From Pseudomonas asplenii (GTDB lineage: Bacteria > Pseudomonadota > Gammaproteobacteria > Pseudomonadales > Pseudomonadaceae): DNA of 64,000 bases. Of the stretch, positions 40,867 through 49,041 are shown piece after piece. The notes below the pieces were generated by a model, which was not told the origin of the DNA, searched no databases, and saw only the letters and a program-made list of their open reading frames with translations. The stretch lies in assembly GCF_001293465.1 (NCBI RefSeq), contig NZ_JSYZ01000014.1, positions 275,114 through 339,113 on the forward strand. The letters run 5' to 3'. The position numbers and the translations under genes are program-made. The first letter of the stretch is position 1, and every line of letters begins with the position of its first letter.

Positions 40867-41730
40867 TTACTCGATATTCTGTACTTGTTCGCGCATCTGT
40901 TCGATCAACACCTTGAGGTTGACCGCGGCGGCGGTGCTGCGCGGGTCGAAGGCCTTGGAGCCCAGGGTGTTGGCTTCGCGGTTGAGCTCCTGCATCAGGA
41001 AGTCCAGGCGCCTTCCGGCGGCACCGCCGGACTTGAGCACCCGGCGTACTTCGATGATGTGGGTGCTCAGGCGGTCGAGCTCTTCGGCGACGTCGCTCTT
41101 CTGCGCCAGCAGGACCATTTCCTGTTCCAGGCGCAGCGGGTCCAGTTCGGCCTGCATGTCGGCGAAGCGGTCGAGAATCTTCTGGCGCTGGGTGGCGAGC
41201 ATCTGCGGCACCTGCTCGCGCAGGGTGGCGACATCCTCCTCGATCGCGGCCAGGCGCTCGTTGATCAGGCGGGCCAGTTCCGCACCTTCGCGCTCGCGAC
41301 CTTTCCTGAGTTCTTTCAAACCATCGGCGAACAGGGCCAGGGCCTGGTTGTTCAGGGCCTGCGGGTCGCTGGCGTCGGCCACCAGCACGCCGGGCCAGGC
41401 CAGGACTTCCAGCGGGTTCAGGGCAGCCGGCTGCTTGATCAGGCTGGCGACGGTCTCGGCGGCGGCGATCAGTTGCGTGGCGCGCTCGCGGTCGATCTGC
41501 AGCGGCTGGCCGCCGGTTTCCTCGGTGTAGCGTAGGGTGCATTCCAGCTTGCCGCGGGACAGGCCCTGGCGCAGGGCTTCGCGCACGGCGCCCTCGAGGT
41601 CGCGGAACGATTCCGGCAGGCGCAGGTGCGGTTCCAGGTAGCGGCTGTTGACCGAGCGCAGCTCCCAGCTCAGGGTGCCCCGGGTTCCGGCACTTTCGAC
41701 ACGGGCGAAGGCGGTCATGCTATGGACCAT
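40867..41730 (-). CDS. yicC: YicC-family endoribonuclease
   Basis: 287-residue protein with the family N-terminus SMTAFARVESAGTRGTLSWELRSVNSRYLE and the C-terminal block LDFLMQELNREANTLGSKA. YicC proteins are reported as endoribonucleases. The gene pairs with gmk (12-bp gap), a widely conserved arrangement, and is divergent from rph. Confidence 0.95.
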   Translation of the reverse strand: MVHSMTAFARVESAGTRGTLSWELRSVNSRYLEPHLRLPESFRDLEGAVREALRQGLSRGKLECTLRYTEETGGQPLQIDRERATQLIAAAETVASLIKQPAALNPLEVLAWPGVLVADASDPQALNNQALALFADGLKELRKGREREGAELARLINERLAAIEEDVATLREQVPQMLATQRQKILDRFADMQAELDPLRLEQEMVLLAQKSDVAEELDRLSTHIIEVRRVLKSGGAAGRRLDFLMQELNREANTLGSKAFDPRSTAAAVNLKVLIEQMREQVQNIE

Positions 41731-41928
41731 GGAAGTACCTCGCTGTTCGGGCCTGCCGACGTTGTCGGGCGGGCCTGATGGGTAGATTGAAGCCGACTGG
41801 CAGCAAAGGCGCAGGATTGTAGCGCAGTGTGGCGGGCAGGACGAAGGTCTCCTGCCCTGTGGTTGGGTTGTAGACGCCGGAAGTATGCTGTTGGATTTTT
41901 AGAAGTGCCCAGCGCCGGCCATGACCTC

Positions 41929-41934
41929 TATAAT
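41929..41934 (+). promoter_or_regulatory. -10 box upstream of rph
   Basis: Perfect TATAAT 37 bp upstream of the rph ATG; the -35 region at about 41906 is poor (TGCCCA at 17-bp spacing). Its position argues against the in-frame ATG at 41921 being the rph start. Confidence 0.5.
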
Positions 41935-41971
41935 GCCGGGTAGATTTCCGTCCCTGTACAGGTATTCCCAG

Positions 41972-42694
41972 ATGAAACGTCCAAGTGGTCGCGCCGCCGA
42001 TCAGCTTCGCTCGATCCGCATCACCCGCAACTACACCAAACACGCCGAGGGATCTGTACTGGTCGAGTTCGGCGACACCAAAGTGATCTGCACGGTCAGT
42101 GTCGAGAATGGGGTGCCGCGCTTCCTCAAGGGGCAGGGCCAGGGCTGGCTGACCGCCGAGTACGGCATGTTGCCGCGGGCGACCGGTGAGCGCACCCAGC
42201 GCGAAGCCAGCCGTGGCAAGCAAGGTGGCCGGACCCTGGAGATCCAGCGTCTGATCGGGCGTTCGCTGCGCGCAGCGCTGGACATGTCCAAGCTCGGCGA
42301 CATCACCCTGTATGTCGACTGCGATGTGATCCAGGCCGATGGCGGCACCCGCACGGCGTCGATCACCGGCTCCATGGTGGCGCTGGCCGACGCGCTGAAG
42401 GTGATCAAGAAGCGCGGTGGCCTCAAGGCCGGTAACCCGCTCAAGCAGATGATCGCCGCCGTGTCGGTGGGCATGTACCAGGGCGAACCGGTGCTGGACC
42501 TGGACTACCTGGAAGACTCCGCTGCCGAAACCGATCTGAACGTGGTGATGACCAGCACGGGCGGTTTCATCGAAGTGCAGGGCACCGCCGAAGGTGCGCC
42601 GTTCCAGCCTGAAGAGCTGAATGCGATGCTGGAGCTGGCGAAGAAGGGCATGGGCGAGATTTTCGAATTGCAGAACGCCGCCCTGGCTGACTGA
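41972..42694 (+). CDS. rph: Ribonuclease PH
   Basis: 240-residue phosphorolytic 3'-5' exoribonuclease that trims tRNA 3' ends. The start MKRPSGRAADQLRSIRITRNYTKHAEGSVL is standard. Active-site features include GRSLRAALDMSKLGDITLYVDCDVIQADGGTRTASITG, and the length is normal. It is transcribed divergently from yicC and ends at a strong terminator. Confidence 0.98.
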   Translation: MKRPSGRAADQLRSIRITRNYTKHAEGSVLVEFGDTKVICTVSVENGVPRFLKGQGQGWLTAEYGMLPRATGERTQREASRGKQGGRTLEIQRLIGRSLRAALDMSKLGDITLYVDCDVIQADGGTRTASITGSMVALADALKVIKKRGGLKAGNPLKQMIAAVSVGMYQGEPVLDLDYLEDSAAETDLNVVMTSTGGFIEVQGTAEGAPFQPEELNAMLELAKKGMGEIFELQNAALAD

Positions 42695-42711
42695 CCGGTA
42701 CGAGCAGATGC

Positions 42712-42740
42712 AAAAAAGCCGACAGGATGTCGGCTTTTTT
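42712..42740. terminator. Bidirectional terminator between rph and crc
   Basis: Thirteen-base arms (42712-42724 with 42728-42740) with A and T runs at each end, so both strands yield a GC stem followed by U residues. It serves rph on the plus strand and crc on the minus strand. Confidence 0.92.
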
Positions 42741-42783
42741 GTGGGCGCTGTCCAGGTTCCCGCCGGGACCCTGTCTCACTGGC

Positions 42784-43563
42784 TCAGATGGTCAGCGTCC
42801 AGTCGTAGTCCACGATCAGCGGCGCGTGCTGCGAGAAGCGCGGCTGGCGTGGCAGGCGGGCGCTGCGCACGGAGCGACGCAGACCCGGCGTCAGGATCTG
42901 GTAGTCGAAACGCCAGCCGAGGTTGAGCATCTCGGCTTGTTCGTTATCCGGCCACCAGCTGTACTGGTCACCTTCACGGCTGACTTCGCGCAGGGCGTCG
43001 ACATAGCCCATGTTGCCGAGAATTTCGTCCATCCAGGCCCGTTCCGGAGCCAGGAAGCCCGGAGACTGCTGGCTGTCGCGCCAGTTCTTGATATCGAGCT
43101 TCTGTTGCGCCACGTACAGCGAGCCGCAATAGATGTATTCACGACGTTTGCGCCGCTGCTTGTCCAGATAGCGGGCGAAGTCGTCCATGAGCTTGAACTT
43201 CTGGTTCAAGTCTTCATCGCCGTTCTGCCCTGATGGAAGCAGCAAGGTCGCGATGCTGACCTTGTCGAAATCGGCTTGCAGGTAGCGCCCGTAGCGGTCC
43301 GCCGTCTCGAAACCGAGACCGCTGATGACGGCCTTCGGTTGCAACCGCGAGTACAGAGCCACGCCACCCTGGGCGGGGACTTCGGCATCGCAGGCATAAA
43401 GGAAGTAGCCATCCAGTTGGAAGGCTGGATCATCCAGTTCAAAGGCGGAGGCGCGGGTGTCCTGCAGGCAGATGACGTCGGCATTCTGGGCTTGCAGCCA
43501 ACTGAGCAAACCGCGCTCGACTGCAGCCTGAATACCATTGACGTTCACACTGATGATCCGCAT
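42784..43563 (-). CDS. crc: Crc, catabolite repression control protein
   Basis: 259-residue Hfq partner that blocks translation of catabolic mRNAs when preferred carbon sources are present. The fold is exonuclease III/AP-endonuclease-like (MRIISVNVNGIQAAVERGLLSWLQ, SRLQPKAVISGLG, RRKRREYIYCGSLYVAQQKLDIKNW, FDYQILTP, FSQHAPLIVDYDW). Catalytic positions are lost: CLQET of nucleases is CLQDT (Asp35) and the GDxN motif is GSLY at 147-150, as in known Crc proteins. Start ATG 43563 chosen (MRIIS). It lies beside pyrE and rph as in P. aeruginosa. A TATCAT at 43591-43596 (minus strand) may be its -10 box. Confidence 0.97.
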   Translation of the reverse strand: MRIISVNVNGIQAAVERGLLSWLQAQNADVICLQDTRASAFELDDPAFQLDGYFLYACDAEVPAQGGVALYSRLQPKAVISGLGFETADRYGRYLQADFDKVSIATLLLPSGQNGDEDLNQKFKLMDDFARYLDKQRRKRREYIYCGSLYVAQQKLDIKNWRDSQQSPGFLAPERAWMDEILGNMGYVDALREVSREGDQYSWWPDNEQAEMLNLGWRFDYQILTPGLRRSVRSARLPRQPRFSQHAPLIVDYDWTLTI

Positions 43564-43644
43564 AAATGGCCCCAAAAATCACGTGCGTGTATGATACCCG
43601 AGGTCTACCTAATTAGCTAAATTCGTGGTATTTGGGGTTTTTTC

Positions 43645-44289
43645 ATGCAGGCGTATCAGCGCGATTTCATCCGTTTTGCCATCGATCGCGGGGTTTTGCG
43701 CTTCGGTGAGTTCACCCTGAAGTCGGGGCGTACCAGCCCGTACTTCTTCAATGCCGGCCTGTTCAACTCAGGTTCCGCGCTGGCCCAGCTGGGGCGTTTC
43801 TATGCCGCGGCGATCGTCGACAGCGGCATTCCCTTCGACGTACTGTTCGGCCCGGCCTACAAGGGTATCCCGCTGGCGGCCGCGACCGCCGTGGCCCTGG
43901 CCGAGCATCACCAGCGCGACCTGCCCTGGTGCTTCAACCGCAAGGAAGCCAAGGCCCATGGCGAAGGCGGCAGCCTGGTGGGCGCGCCACTGACCGGCAA
44001 TGTGCTGATCATCGACGACGTGATCACCGCCGGCACCGCGATCCGTGAGGTGATGCAGATCATCGAGTCCCAGGACGGCGCGAAGGCCGCGGGCGTGCTG
44101 ATCGCACTGAATCGCCAGGAGCGTGGCAACGGCGAGTTGTCGGCGATCCAGGAAGTCGAGCGCGATTTCGGTATCCCGGTGGTGAGCATCGTCTCGCTGA
44201 ACCAGGTACTGGAATTCCTCGCCGGTGACGAGCAGCTCAAGCAGCACCTGCCCGCGGTGGAGGCCTACCGCGCGCAGTACGGGATCTGA
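43645..44289 (+). CDS. pyrE: Orotate phosphoribosyltransferase
   Basis: 214-residue pyrimidine-synthesis enzyme that makes OMP from orotate and PRPP. Marks are SGRTSPYFFNAGLF, the KEAKAHGEGGSLVG loop and the PRPP motif VLIIDDVITAGTAIRE. It is divergent from crc (81 bp apart) and may be cotranscribed with the DUF4124 gene that starts 6 bp after it. Confidence 0.98.
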   Translation: MQAYQRDFIRFAIDRGVLRFGEFTLKSGRTSPYFFNAGLFNSGSALAQLGRFYAAAIVDSGIPFDVLFGPAYKGIPLAAATAVALAEHHQRDLPWCFNRKEAKAHGEGGSLVGAPLTGNVLIIDDVITAGTAIREVMQIIESQDGAKAAGVLIALNRQERGNGELSAIQEVERDFGIPVVSIVSLNQVLEFLAGDEQLKQHLPAVEAYRAQYGI

Positions 44290-44295
44290 TTCCCC

Positions 44296-44877
44296 TTGCG
44301 CCCGGTCTGCCTGTTTCTGGCCCTGGCGCTTGGCGCCCCGTTCGCCGTACAGGCGGACGAGGTGCTGTTCTATCGGTATGTCGATGACAAGGGCGTCACC
44401 GTGCTGGACCGCCAGGGTGTGCCGCCGGAGTACGTCGGCAAGGGCTACCAGGTGCTGAACCAGCAGGGCCGGGTGGTGCAGACCGTGGCTCCGGCGCTCA
44501 CGCCCGAACAGCAGCAGCGCAAGCAGGCCGAGAAGGCCCAGGCGGATGCCAATGCCCAGTTGCTGCAGCGCTATTCCAGTGTCGAGGACGTCGACAAGGC
44601 CCAGGCCCGCAGGCTGGCCGAGCTGGATGCGCTGATTGCCAACGTGCAGAACAACCTCCAGGCGCTGCTGGCCCAGCAGGCGGGCCTGCAGGGCCAGGCG
44701 GCGGAGCAGGAGCGTGCCGGCAAGGAGGTTGCTCCCGAGTTGCTGGCGCAGCTCGGCGGCCTGCGCGACGAGCAGGTGCGGATGAAGGCCGATATCGCCA
44801 GGTATCAGGCGGCGCGGGTCCGGGTTCAGCAGGACTTCGCCGCGGATCGGGCGCGGGTCGAGCAGTTGTTGCGCTGA
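44296..44877 (+). CDS. DUF4124-containing exported coiled-coil protein (TTG start)
   Basis: 193-residue predicted periplasmic protein. The signal peptide RPVCLFLALALGAPFAVQADEV is followed by the short DUF4124-type motif VLFYRYVDDKGVTVLDRQGVP and a long glutamine/alanine-rich coiled coil (about 60-193). The only start in reach of the signal peptide is TTG 44296, without a good ribosome site, so translation probably depends on coupling to pyrE. Function is not established for this family. Confidence 0.8.
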   Translation: MRPVCLFLALALGAPFAVQADEVLFYRYVDDKGVTVLDRQGVPPEYVGKGYQVLNQQGRVVQTVAPALTPEQQQRKQAEKAQADANAQLLQRYSSVEDVDKAQARRLAELDALIANVQNNLQALLAQQAGLQGQAAEQERAGKEVAPELLAQLGGLRDEQVRMKADIARYQAARVRVQQDFAADRARVEQLLR

Positions 44878-44887
44878 GATCTCGGCC

Positions 44888-44940
44888 ATGAAAAAGCCCC
44901 GCCCGGTTTCCCGGAGCGGGGCTTTTTCATTAGGGGTGTC
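44888..44940. terminator. Bidirectional terminator between DUF4124 gene and argB
   Basis: Fifteen-base arms (44888-44902 and 44926-44940), GC core GCCCCGC/GCGGGGC flanked by A and T runs. It ends the pyrE unit on plus and argB on minus. Confidence 0.93.
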
Positions 44941-44944
44941 CGGA

Positions 44945-45850
44945 TCAGTGACGCTTGCGGTTGCTGATCAGGGTGCCCATGCCGGTGTCGGTGAAGATCT
45001 CCAGCAGCACCGCATTCGGTACCCGGCCGTCGATGATCAGCGAGCTGCCCACGCCGCCCTGGACCGCTTCCAGTGCACACTGGATCTTCGGCAGCATGCC
45101 ACCGTAGATGGTGCCGTCGGCGATCAGCGCGTTGACCTGGTCGGTGCTCAGGCCGGTCAGCACCTTGCCTTCCTTGTCCAGCAGGCCGGCGATGTTGGTC
45201 AGCAGCATCAGCTTCTCGGCCTTCAGCGCCTCGGCGATCTTGCCGGCCACCAGGTCGGCGTTGATGTTGTAGGACTCACCGTTGGCGCCGACGCCGATCG
45301 GCGCGATCACCGGAATGAAATCGCCCTTGACCAGCAGGTTCAGCAGGTCGGTGTTGATCCCGACCACTTCACCCACCTGGCCGTAGTCGATGATTTCCGG
45401 TGCGGTCATCTCCGGGGTCTGGCGGGTGACGGTGAGTTTCTTCGCCCGGATCAGTTCCGCGTCCTTGCCGGTCAGGCCGATGGCGCTGCCGCCGTGGCGG
45501 TTGATCAGGTTGACGATGCTCTTGTTCACCTGGCCGCCGAGGACCATTTCCACCACGTCCATGGTCTGCGCATCGGTGACGCGCATGCCGTCGACGAAAT
45601 GGCTTTCGATGGACAGGCGCTTGAGCAGGTCGCCGATCTGCGGGCCACCGCCGTGCACGACCACCGGGTTGATGCCCACGGCCTTCATCAGCACGATATC
45701 GCGGGCGAAGCCGGTCTTGAGCTCTTCGCTTTCCATAGCGTTGCCGCCGTACTTGATCACCAGCGTCTTGCCGACGTATCGGCGGATGTAGGGCAATGCT
45801 TCGGAAAGAACCTTGGCGGTGTTGGCAGCGGCTTCGCGTTCGAGGGTCAT
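44945..45850 (-). CDS. argB: Acetylglutamate kinase
   Basis: 301-residue arginine-pathway kinase. It shows KTLVIKYGGNAM, VVVHGGGPQIGDLLKRL, and NINADLVAGKIAEALKAEKLMLLTNIAGLLD, all family marks. An N-terminal extension helix typical of arginine-sensitive hexameric enzymes is present (EREAAANTAKVLSEALPYIRRY). It lies 52 bp after the algC stop in the same direction. Confidence 0.98.
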   Translation of the reverse strand: MTLEREAAANTAKVLSEALPYIRRYVGKTLVIKYGGNAMESEELKTGFARDIVLMKAVGINPVVVHGGGPQIGDLLKRLSIESHFVDGMRVTDAQTMDVVEMVLGGQVNKSIVNLINRHGGSAIGLTGKDAELIRAKKLTVTRQTPEMTAPEIIDYGQVGEVVGINTDLLNLLVKGDFIPVIAPIGVGANGESYNINADLVAGKIAEALKAEKLMLLTNIAGLLDKEGKVLTGLSTDQVNALIADGTIYGGMLPKIQCALEAVQGGVGSSLIIDGRVPNAVLLEIFTDTGMGTLISNRKRH

Positions 45851-45902
45851 TCAGGGCTCCGGTGAAACAAGTGGTCAGGCGGTGTTCTACACCGCCCGGA
45901 TG

Positions 45903-48497
45903 TCAGAACGGTAATTGGAGATCGGGTGCAACACGTTTGAGCTGGGCGTGGAACACGTCCTTGATACGCTGCAGCTCGTCCTCGGTATCGGCCTCGAAGC
46001 GCAGTACCAGCACCGGTGTGGTGTTGGACGCGCGAACCAGGCCCCAGCCTTTGGGGTAGTCGACCCGGACCCCGTCGATGGTGGTCAGGTTGGCATCGCC
46101 CCATTGTGCGTCGTGCAGGGCTTCAATGATGCTGAATTTGCCCTCGTCGGTCACATTAATGTTGATCTCCGGCGTGGAAATATCGTTCGGGAAGGTCGCG
46201 AACAGCTCCTCGGCGCTGGATTTCTCCTGGCTGAGGATCTCCAGCAGGCGTGCCGCGCTGTAGATGCCGTCGTCGAAACCGAACCAGCGTTCCTTGAAGA
46301 AGATATGGCCGCTCATCTCGCCGGCGAGCAGGGCACCGCTCTGCTTCATTTTCTTCTTGATCAACGAATGACCGGTTTTCCACATGACCGGGCGACCGCC
46401 ATATTCCTGGATCAGCGGGGTCAGGCGGCGGGTGCATTTGACGTCGAAGATGATATCCGCGCCAGGGTTGCGTGACACCACGTCCTTGGCGAACAGCATC
46501 AGCAGGCGGTCGGGAAACACGATGCTGCCGGTGTTGGTCACCACGCCCACGCGGTCGCCGTCGCCATCGAAGGCCAGGCCCACGTCGGCGTTGGTTTCCT
46601 TGACCTTGGCGATCAGGTCCTCGAGGTTTTCCGGCTTGCCCGGGTCCGGGTGGTGGTTCGGGAAGTTGCCGTCGACTTCGCAGAACAGCGGGATCACCTC
46701 GCAGCCCAGCGCTTCAATCAACCGGGGCGCGATCACGCCGGCGGCGCCGTTGCCGCAGTCGACCACCACCTTGAGTTTTTTCGCCAGGACGATGTCCTCG
46801 CGGATCTGGCTGAAATAGCGGTCGAGGATCTCGACCTTCTCGATGCTGCCCTTGCCGCTGCTCAGGTCGTTGGTCTTGAGGCGGGTGTGCAGGGCCTGGA
46901 TCTGTTCGTTGGCCAGGGTGTCGCCGGCGATGATGATCTTGAAGCCGTTGTAGTTCGACGGGTTGTGGCTGCCGGTCAGCATCACCCCGGACTTGCCCGC
47001 CAGCACGTTGGCCGCGTAGTACAGGGCCGGGGTCGGCACCAGGCCGACGTCGCTGACGTGGCAGCCGCTGTCATGCAGGCCCTGGATCAGTTGCTGGACC
47101 AGTTCCGGGCCGGACAGGCGGCCGTCGCGGCCGACCGAGACATTCGGTTCGCCCTGGGCCAGGCTCTGGGAGCCGATGGCGCGGCCGATCCAGTAGGCGG
47201 TCTCGCCGTTCAGGGTTTCCGGGACGGTGCCGCGGATGTCGTAGGCGCGGAAGATGCTGTCTGGAAAGGTCGGTACGGTGCTGTTCATGGGTTGAGGGTG
47301 CTCCGTTCTCAGGAAGTCCTGGTTTTCGTCGAGAATGTCGATATCAAGGATGTCGACACCTTGGAATAGCGGATCGGTCCAGTTGGCACCGTGGGTGACG
47401 GGCTGGATCGGCTCCGGGGCACTGCTGGTCGTCTGGCCCGGGTCAATGCCGGTGTGGTCCGTGGTGGCGACAGGCTGGGCGTTGCGCTGGGAGAAGCGCG
47501 CCAGTTCCTGCGCCAGTCCATTCAGGGCCGGCAGGCTCAAACTGAAGGCTTTGACGGCTTTTCCGCTGGAGAGTTCGTGAAGCAGTTGTTCCAGCTGTCG
47601 GGCATCGTCGTCGAGACGCTGTTGCAGGCGCCGGTGGGTCAGCCGGATCGCCAGTGCGGCGCTGCCGAGCGCCAGCGCGATGGCCAGCAGCAGGAAGCCG
47701 TAGACCTGGAGCGGATAGCCGAACTGGAAGGCCGTTCCCGGGACGAACTTCAGTGTCCAGTTGCCATTGCCGGTGCCGAGTGGGTAGCTTTCGGTCGAGG
47801 CGCCGATACCGCGCTGATCGAGCACCTGCTCCGGGCTGCCGAGAATGCTCTGGGTCAGGTGTAGCGAGCCGATGTTCTCTTGCCAATAGCTCAGGGGTTG
47901 CAGCAGCCGTTGCAGGTCGAAGACCAGCAGCAGGGTGCCGGCCACTGGCGCGTCCGTTGTCTCGTGCAGCGCCGCGACGCTGTAGACCAGCCAGCGCTGG
48001 CCGACCTTGTAGGCTTCCGGTGGGGGTTTGACGCCACGCTCGGCGCGCCGGATCAGGTCCAGTGCCGAGAAATTGAGCGGTGCCGCACGATCGGTGAGAG
48101 GCTGGGCGGCGTCGCGCAGGTTCAGTTGCGCATCCACCAGGCCGGGCAGGTAGCGCAGGCTGTTTTCCGCCGCTTTCACGGCATTGCCGTCCGGGTTTTG
48201 CAGGGCCTTGAGCAGGGCAGGGTTGAGCGCGGCGGCGTCGGTCTCGGCGATCAGGTCGTTGGTGACCTGGCTCAGCCTGGACGCAGCCGTGCTACCGGCC
48301 GATTGCGCCATTTGCGAGCGAAAGAACTGATGGGTGGGGGCCAGTACGCCGAACCAGAGCAGTGCGGCCGCCAGAAGCACGCCGCCGAGCGCGATTTTCA
48401 GGCCTGGCAGCAGTGGATGGGCGGCCTCGTTCGAAGACGGCTGGTCATGATGTCCGGGTCCGTTGCCGGCCTTTGCACTGCGCTTGAAGCCTTTCAA
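45903..48497 (-). CDS. algC: AlgC, phosphomannomutase/phosphoglucomutase, long membrane-anchored form (TTG start)
   Basis: 864-residue protein. The C-terminal enzyme (about 404-864, from MNSTVPTFPDSIFRAYDIRG) has the phosphoserine loop TGSHNPSNYNG, metal loop DGDGDR and sugar-binding GEMSGH, and makes mannose-1-P and glucose-1-P for alginate, LPS and rhamnolipid. The N-terminal 400 residues have two transmembrane segments (about 32-52 and 260-285) around a periplasmic sensor-like domain, then a linker. The start is TTG 48497 with GGAGG 6 nt upstream, which supports the long form; an internal ATG at 48288-47288 frame (47288) would give the 461-residue enzyme alone. Long AlgC is known in Pseudomonas. 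Confidence 0.93.
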   Translation of the reverse strand: MKGFKRSAKAGNGPGHHDQPSSNEAAHPLLPGLKIALGGVLLAAALLWFGVLAPTHQFFRSQMAQSAGSTAASRLSQVTNDLIAETDAAALNPALLKALQNPDGNAVKAAENSLRYLPGLVDAQLNLRDAAQPLTDRAAPLNFSALDLIRRAERGVKPPPEAYKVGQRWLVYSVAALHETTDAPVAGTLLLVFDLQRLLQPLSYWQENIGSLHLTQSILGSPEQVLDQRGIGASTESYPLGTGNGNWTLKFVPGTAFQFGYPLQVYGFLLLAIALALGSAALAIRLTHRRLQQRLDDDARQLEQLLHELSSGKAVKAFSLSLPALNGLAQELARFSQRNAQPVATTDHTGIDPGQTTSSAPEPIQPVTHGANWTDPLFQGVDILDIDILDENQDFLRTEHPQPMNSTVPTFPDSIFRAYDIRGTVPETLNGETAYWIGRAIGSQSLAQGEPNVSVGRDGRLSGPELVQQLIQGLHDSGCHVSDVGLVPTPALYYAANVLAGKSGVMLTGSHNPSNYNGFKIIIAGDTLANEQIQALHTRLKTNDLSSGKGSIEKVEILDRYFSQIREDIVLAKKLKVVVDCGNGAAGVIAPRLIEALGCEVIPLFCEVDGNFPNHHPDPGKPENLEDLIAKVKETNADVGLAFDGDGDRVGVVTNTGSIVFPDRLLMLFAKDVVSRNPGADIIFDVKCTRRLTPLIQEYGGRPVMWKTGHSLIKKKMKQSGALLAGEMSGHIFFKERWFGFDDGIYSAARLLEILSQEKSSAEELFATFPNDISTPEININVTDEGKFSIIEALHDAQWGDANLTTIDGVRVDYPKGWGLVRASNTTPVLVLRFEADTEDELQRIKDVFHAQLKRVAPDLQLPF

Positions 48498-48580
48498 ATA
48501 CCGCCTCCGCGAAACTCATCCTGAAATGCCGCGCGAATCATCCTGGCCGGTTTCTCGGCACCGGCCAGGATCAGCGTAGG

Positions 48581-49036
48581 TCAATGGCTGCCCGAATGCC
48601 CGAAACCGCCAGCACCGCGCTGGGTTTCGTCGAACTCCTGGACCAGTTCGAAGTGCGCCTGGACCACCGGTACCAGTACCAGTTGGGCGATGCGTTCGCC
48701 GACGGCGATGGTGAAGGCGCTCTGGCCGCGGTTCCAGCAGGAGACCATCAGTTCGCCCTGGTAGTCCGAATCGATCAGGCCCACCAAGTTGCCGAGGACG
48801 ATACCGTGTTTGTGGCCCAGGCCCGAGCGCGGCAGGATCAGTGCGGCCAGGCCCGGGTCACCGATGTAGACCGACAGGCCGGTGGGAATCAGCAAGGTCT
48901 GGCCCGGTTCCAGTACGGTGTCCTGCTGCAGCATGGCGCGCAGGTCGAGGCCGGCGGAGCCGGGCGTGGCGTACTGCGGCAGGGGGAATTCGCTGCCGAT
49001 GCGCGGGTCGAGGATCTTGGCTTGCAAAGCGTGCAT
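48581..49036 (-). CDS. dut: dUTP diphosphatase
   Basis: 151-residue trimeric dUTPase that keeps uracil out of DNA and supplies dUMP. Motifs: PGSAGLDLRA, PRSGLGHKHGIVLGNLVGLIDSDYQGE, and the C-terminal GGFGHSG arm. It lies 5 bp downstream of coaBC in the same operon. Confidence 0.98.
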   Translation of the reverse strand: MHALQAKILDPRIGSEFPLPQYATPGSAGLDLRAMLQQDTVLEPGQTLLIPTGLSVYIGDPGLAALILPRSGLGHKHGIVLGNLVGLIDSDYQGELMVSCWNRGQSAFTIAVGERIAQLVLVPVVQAHFELVQEFDETQRGAGGFGHSGSH

Positions 49037-49041
49037 GGGGA

